From Trueperella sp. (GTDB taxonomy: Bacteria; Actinomycetota; Actinomycetes; Actinomycetales; Actinomycetaceae), in NCBI GenBank assembly GCA_012727825.1, contig JAAYGH010000083.1, positions 1-9,941 on the forward strand: a DNA stretch of 9,941 nt, in the 5' to 3' direction. How positions within the stretch are numbered: the first letter of the stretch is position 1; each line of letters starts with the position of its first letter. A program made the position numbers and the translations under genes. Below the pieces are notes generated by a model, which saw only the letters and a list, made by a program, of their open reading frames with translations, had not been told where the DNA came from and ran no database searches. Positions 6,176-9,941 of the stretch are shown here, piece after piece.

Positions 6176-6766
6176 GTGGGTAACTTGATTGATTCAATTA
6201 TGGACTTCATCAATAACGGACCAGTCGCGTTCGTGTATCTGTTCCTCTTTTTTGGTGCGTTCACTCGAGCTCAGACAACCTATTGGATCGGTCGCTACAT
6301 GGGGAATTTCATCATGACCCGTGGCCGGCCCGACAGCGGCTGGCGTCTTAAGCTTTACAATCGTATCCACGCGCCCTCAACCGAGAACGCCACCGAGGTT
6401 CTTCAGCGCCGTGGTTGGCCTATTATCCCCTTGTCATTCCTGACCGTTGGATTCCAGTCTCTCGTCCAACTCAGCGCCGGGCTCATTCGTATGCCTTGGC
6501 CGCGCTACACCCCCGCGATGATTCCTGGGGCACTTGCCTGGGCGTTGGTCTATACGACGATCGGGTGGGCAGTCTGGGAGGCAGCAATTAGTGCGGTTGC
6601 CGGCTCACCTGTCACATTGATCCTCGTCCTCGCCGCCGTCGTCGGATTCTTTGTCTGGCGCTCGCGCAAGGGCAATCGTGCCGTTATTGATGCGATCTCC
6701 AACGAGGGCGAGTCGGAGACCTCATCCCATCCTGTTGCTATCGACGCTATTGGTGACGCACGATAA
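6176..6766 (+). CDS. Divergent DedA/VTT-domain membrane protein
   Basis: 196-residue multi-pass membrane protein resembling the DedA/SNARE-associated (VTT) family, whose studied members help move lipid carriers or maintain membrane potential. Seen: a hydrophobic stretch leading to TTYWIGRYMG (residues 36-45), the usual end of the first VTT half; a loop; then RGWPIIPLSFLTVGFQSLV followed by LSAGLIRMPWPRY, a tryptophan-rich helix (about 121-136) and a last helix (about 141-161) ending in a positively charged WRSRKGNR. Two family hallmarks are missing: the N-terminal acidic/proline entry motif, because the front is short, and the F-R-F-x-P arginine motif, which reads LSFLTVGFQ instead. It may belong to an actinobacterial side branch with another substrate. 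The start is a GTG at 6176, probably leaderless. The S4 gene follows after 4 bases. Family call fair, function unknown. Confidence 0.75.
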   Translation: MGNLIDSIMDFINNGPVAFVYLFLFFGAFTRAQTTYWIGRYMGNFIMTRGRPDSGWRLKLYNRIHAPSTENATEVLQRRGWPIIPLSFLTVGFQSLVQLSAGLIRMPWPRYTPAMIPGALAWALVYTTIGWAVWEAAISAVAGSPVTLILVLAAVVGFFVWRSRKGNRAVIDAISNEGESETSSHPVAIDAIGDAR

Positions 6767-6770
6767 GCAC

Positions 6771-6980
6771 ATGGAAGAATACGCTGTTAGGTTGCCGATT
6801 AAACTCGGCCAATTCGTCAAGCTTGCCAACTTCGCTGAAAGCGGTGCTCACGCACGCGAACTCATCGAAATCGGCGAGGTTATGGTCAACGGTGAGGTTG
6901 AGACCCGCCGCTCGCACAAGCTGGACGACGGCGACGTCGTCAGTGTTGGCGACTTTTCCGTGCGCGTGTCCAGCGTTTAG
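6771..6980 (+). CDS. Small S4-domain RNA-binding protein (YbcJ-like)
   Basis: 69-residue protein consisting almost only of one S4 RNA-binding fold. The sequence runs LGQFVKLANFAESGAHAREL, then IEIGEVMVNGEVETRRSHKL and a closing DGDVVSVGDFSVRV strand pair. The pattern and length match the YbcJ family (a roughly 70-residue S4 protein), which is thought to bind structured RNA, possibly rRNA, though its target is not known. It starts with an ATG at 6771, 4 bases after the DedA-like stop. A GTG at 6753 in the same frame would overlap that gene and add six residues; no clear Shine-Dalgarno supports either. The stop TAG overlaps the dnaE stop on the other strand by 4 bases. Co-transcription with the DedA-like gene is likely. 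Confidence 0.82.
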   Translation: MEEYAVRLPIKLGQFVKLANFAESGAHARELIEIGEVMVNGEVETRRSHKLDDGDVVSVGDFSVRVSSV

Positions 6981-9941
6981 TTAACGACACAGTCACGACC
7001 AAGGAGCACCTTGAGGTCGGTGTAGAGACTCGGTTCGGGTGTCACTGCGTACTCGTTCGACAGCTGCACGACCGTTGTTTTCCGAGTATTTTTCACGTGC
7101 AACCGCACCGCTGACTCTCCCGGATAGCGCGCGAGCACATCCGCGAGACGATCCAGACGTTCAGTGGTGCACGTACGCTCGTCGATTGCGAGATCGACCG
7201 GCACGTTCAGTTCGATCTCCCCCACAGGCGGTAAGGTCATCGAACGCGCAAACAGCTTGAGTGGATTATCGTCCTGCACGGAGACCGTGGCGTCGAGGAC
7301 GACCACCGTATCGGGGATGAGCATCGACGACACCTGCTGATAGGTGTTCGGGAAGAAGTTCACGTCGATCGGACCGGTGCGATCCTCGATCGTGGCAATA
7401 GCCCACGCCTTGCCCGACTTCTTCGTAATACGCGTCTGTACCGACGTAATGAGGCCCGCGATGGTGACAGGTCTGCCATCAGACACAGATTCATCATCAA
7501 GTAGATCAACGACGTTGGTGTCGGCTGCCCGGTTGAGGAAATTTTCCATGCCCGACAGCGGGTGGTCGGACACGTACAGACCCAACATTTCTCGCTCAAA
7601 GTTGAGTTTTTCCTGCTTATCCCATTCGGGAATATCGGGGATAGCGATGTCAAAGCCTTGACCTTCGGCCGGATCACCACCGAATGCAGCGAATAGATCA
7701 AACTGGCCCGCTGCCTCGTTCCGCTTAACCGGAGTAACCGAATCAATGGCTTCATCCACAATCGCAACGAGCGCGCGGCGGGTTTCTCCAAGGCTGTCGA
7801 AGCCGCCGGCCTTGATCAGGCATTCAATCGAACGCTTGTTACATGCGGACAGCGGGATCTTATCGAGGAAATCTTGGAACGAGGTGTACGCGCCCTTCTC
7901 CTCGCGGCTCTTAATGATGCCCTCCACAACGTTCGTGCCCACATTGCGCACGGCTCGCAAGCCAACGCGGATCTCACCGCCAACCGCAGCGTAGTCAGCA
8001 ACTGATTCGTTGACGTCTGGTACAAGTACATTGATGCCCATACGTCGGCACTCAGCGAGGTAGGTCGCTACCTTCGTCTTGTCCGACATTTTCGAGGTCA
8101 ACAGCGCGGCCATGAACTCGGCCGGGAAGTGCGCTTTCAGATAGGCAGTCTGGTAGGACACCAACGCGTAGGCCTCTGAGTGCGACTTGTTGAACGCGTA
8201 ACTCGAGAACGGCAACAGAACATCCCAGAGGGTCTTAATTGCCTTCTGGGAAAAACCATTGGTTTGCATGCCATCCGAGAAGCTCTGGAACTGCTCCTGC
8301 AGCACCGACGCCTGCTTCTTTCCCATTGCCTTTCGCAGAATATCTGCTTGGCCGAGCGTAAAGCCTGCAAGTTGCTGCGCGATACGCATCACTTGCTCTT
8401 GGAACACAATGAGGCCGTGGGTTGATCCAAGAATTGGTTCGAGAGCTTCTTCAAGCTCGGGATGGATCGGGGTCTTCGGTTGAATGCCGTTCTTACGCAA
8501 GGCGTAATTGGTATGCGAGTTCGCACCCATCGGACCGGGCCGATACAGCGCGGACACTGCTGAAATATCAGCGAACGTGTCCATTTTCATTTGCTTGAGC
8601 AGTGCGCGCATGCCAGCGCCGTCAAACTGGAAGATGCCTAGCGTGTCTCCTCGAGCAAAAAGTTCGTACGTCTTTTTGTCGTCAAGCGCGAGGGCGTCGA
8701 CGTCCGGAGCTTCCTTGCCGTTCTCACGAATGTTCCTCAGTGCGCCCTCGATGACCGTGAGATTTGATAGACCGAGAAAGTCCATCTTGATCAGGCCGAG
8801 GTCCTCACATTCAGGATATTCGAACTGGGTCAGAATCAGGTCATCCTTCTTATTCTTCATGAGTGGGATGACGTCGGTGAGCGGCTTTGAAGACATAATC
8901 ACGGCACAGGGGTGCACGCCTGTCTGGCGTGTCATACCTTCAAGCCCACACGCAAGATCGTAAACCTTCTTTGCGTCCGGATCATTGTCAATGGTCTCCC
9001 GGATTTCTCCTGCTTCCGAGTAACGCGGGTGAGCGGTATTGAACAGATCGTTGACTGGGATGTCATTGGCCATGACGGCAGGTGGCATCGCCTTCGTCAG
9101 ACGTTCGCCCATTTCATACGGATAGCCAAGGACGCGCGCCGCATCCTTCAGCGACTGCTTTGCCTTGATCGTGCCAAAGGTGACCACCTGGGCCACCTTG
9201 TCGTGTCCGTACTTGTTCTCCACATATTCGATCACTTCATCGCGGCGCGTATCGTCGAAATCGATATCCAAATCAGGCATCGAAATTCGTTCGGGATTCA
9301 AGAATCTCTCGAACAGCAACTCGTGTTTGATCGGATCAAGCTGAGTGATTTCGAGCGCGTAGGCCACCATCGAACCGGCACCCGAGCCTCGGCCAGGACC
9401 GACCCGGATACCCTGAGAGCGCGCCCAACGAATGTAATCAGACACCACGAGGAAGTAGCTCGGGAAGCCCATTTGAACGATGACTTCCATCTCATAGTCC
9501 GCGCGTGAACGTACATCCTCAGGAATCTCGGCACCGTAACGACGATGAAGACCTGCGTTCACTTCACGCTGGAACCAAGAGGACTCATTTTCGCCCTCTG
9601 GGACGGGGAACTCAGGCATGTAGTTCGCTTCTTCGTCGAAGCTAATGTTGCATCGTTCCGCAATTTCCAACGTGTTTTCACACGCACCATCGAGATGCCC
9701 GAACGTGTTCCACATGTCCTCGGCTGTGCGTAGATAGTAGCTCGACCCGTCAAAACGGAATCGATTCGGATCGTTGAGGGTAGTCCCCGAGTTGAGCGCG
9801 AGCATCGCCTCTTGGACCGTGTGTTGATCTTCAGTCACATAGTGTGAATCATTTGTGGCGAGCAAGGGTGCATCGAGTTTCTTGGCGATCGACAGCAGAT
9901 CATCGCGAACCCGGCGCTCGATGTCAATGCCATGATCCATA
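6977..9941 (-). CDS. dnaE: DNA polymerase III alpha subunit, DnaE1 type (C-terminal ~988 residues, cut by window edge)
   Basis: Catalytic subunit of the replicative polymerase. The frame stays open to the window edge; an internal Met sits at 9940, but family length (near 1180) implies about 200 residues are missing. Counting from that Met: the end of the PHP domain with LLATNDSHYV (26-35); the palm with GPGRGSGAGS (181-190) and the catalytic PDLDIDFDD (Asp223 and Asp225), plus a third Asp at 387 in IKMDFLGL; the fingers/thumb with AFNKSHSEAYALVSYQTAY near 580; a helix-hairpin-helix CNKRSIECLIKAGGFDSLG near 710; an OB fold VTIAGLITSVQTRI near 825; and a C-terminal tail. All three catalytic Asp are present. 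The visible PHP fragment is too short to judge proofreading. Stop TAA overlaps the convergent S4 gene by 4 bases, with no terminator between them. DnaE1 rather than the mutagenic DnaE2/ImuC is inferred from the closer family match. Confidence 0.96.
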   Translation of the reverse strand, partial: MDHGIDIERRVRDDLLSIAKKLDAPLLATNDSHYVTEDQHTVQEAMLALNSGTTLNDPNRFRFDGSSYYLRTAEDMWNTFGHLDGACENTLEIAERCNISFDEEANYMPEFPVPEGENESSWFQREVNAGLHRRYGAEIPEDVRSRADYEMEVIVQMGFPSYFLVVSDYIRWARSQGIRVGPGRGSGAGSMVAYALEITQLDPIKHELLFERFLNPERISMPDLDIDFDDTRRDEVIEYVENKYGHDKVAQVVTFGTIKAKQSLKDAARVLGYPYEMGERLTKAMPPAVMANDIPVNDLFNTAHPRYSEAGEIRETIDNDPDAKKVYDLACGLEGMTRQTGVHPCAVIMSSKPLTDVIPLMKNKKDDLILTQFEYPECEDLGLIKMDFLGLSNLTVIEGALRNIRENGKEAPDVDALALDDKKTYELFARGDTLGIFQFDGAGMRALLKQMKMDTFADISAVSALYRPGPMGANSHTNYALRKNGIQPKTPIHPELEEALEPILGSTHGLIVFQEQVMRIAQQLAGFTLGQADILRKAMGKKQASVLQEQFQSFSDGMQTNGFSQKAIKTLWDVLLPFSSYAFNKSHSEAYALVSYQTAYLKAHFPAEFMAALLTSKMSDKTKVATYLAECRRMGINVLVPDVNESVADYAAVGGEIRVGLRAVRNVGTNVVEGIIKSREEKGAYTSFQDFLDKIPLSACNKRSIECLIKAGGFDSLGETRRALVAIVDEAIDSVTPVKRNEAAGQFDLFAAFGGDPAEGQGFDIAIPDIPEWDKQEKLNFEREMLGLYVSDHPLSGMENFLNRAADTNVVDLLDDESVSDGRPVTIAGLITSVQTRITKKSGKAWAIATIEDRTGPIDVNFFPNTYQQVSSMLIPDTVVVLDATVSVQDDNPLKLFARSMTLPPVGEIELNVPVDLAIDERTCTTERLDRLADVLARYPGESAVRLHVKNTRKTTVVQLSNEYAVTPEPSLYTDLKVLLGRDCVVN

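Overview
The window looks like ordinary core chromosome from a high-GC Gram-positive bacterium (Actinomycetota). By eye the base composition is moderately GC-rich. The proteins read like those of the Actinomycetaceae and their relatives (the Trueperella/Arcanobacterium/Actinomyces area), but I cannot fix a genus without a search. GTG and TTG starts, probable leaderless mRNAs and a class II GlyRS of actinobacterial length fit that assignment. I see no mobile element, CRISPR array, tRNA, rRNA or foreign-looking island. Coding density is very high and no stretch above 300 bases lacks a gene.

Layout. Positions 1-2818 (minus strand) hold a tightly packed operon: glyS (glycyl-tRNA synthetase), a YibE/F-family membrane protein, and the start of dusB (tRNA-dihydrouridine synthase), which runs off the left edge. 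The stop and start codons overlap by 1 and 4 bases. A short region at 2819-3026 carries the glyS leader and promoter and, facing the other way, the promoter of a zinc operon. Positions 3027-6126 (plus strand) hold that operon: znuA (lipoprotein zinc-binding receptor), znuC (ATPase), znuB (permease) and zur (Fur-family repressor), spaced by 6, -4 and -4 bases. Positions 6176-6980 (plus strand) hold a divergent DedA/VTT-domain membrane protein and a small YbcJ-like S4 RNA-binding protein. The rest (6977-9941, minus strand) is most of dnaE, the replicative DNA polymerase III alpha subunit, cut by the right edge. Its stop codon overlaps the S4 gene's stop by 4 bases, tail to tail.

How it works together. 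ZnuACB should import zinc, and Zur should shut the operon off when zinc is plentiful. The upstream region carries two 15-bp Zur-like palindromes whose centres are 21 bp apart. One covers most of a consensus -35 (TTGACA) and the other covers the -10 and the predicted transcription start. The regulator therefore sits at the end of the operon it probably represses, giving a negative feedback loop. The inferred start of transcription falls on the znuA start codon, which suggests a leaderless message. GlyRS, encoded divergently, itself has a Cys4 zinc site. In mycobacteria and corynebacteria glyS also faces a zinc-regulator locus (smtB/znr plus zur), so this looks like a variant of a conserved neighbourhood in which the transporter genes take the place of the ArsR-type regulator.

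I found no wholly new system. The points most worth a second look are the tandem Zur operator with leaderless start, the His-rich segments spread over the zinc operon, the odd DedA protein lacking the hallmark family motifs, and the structured glyS leader.
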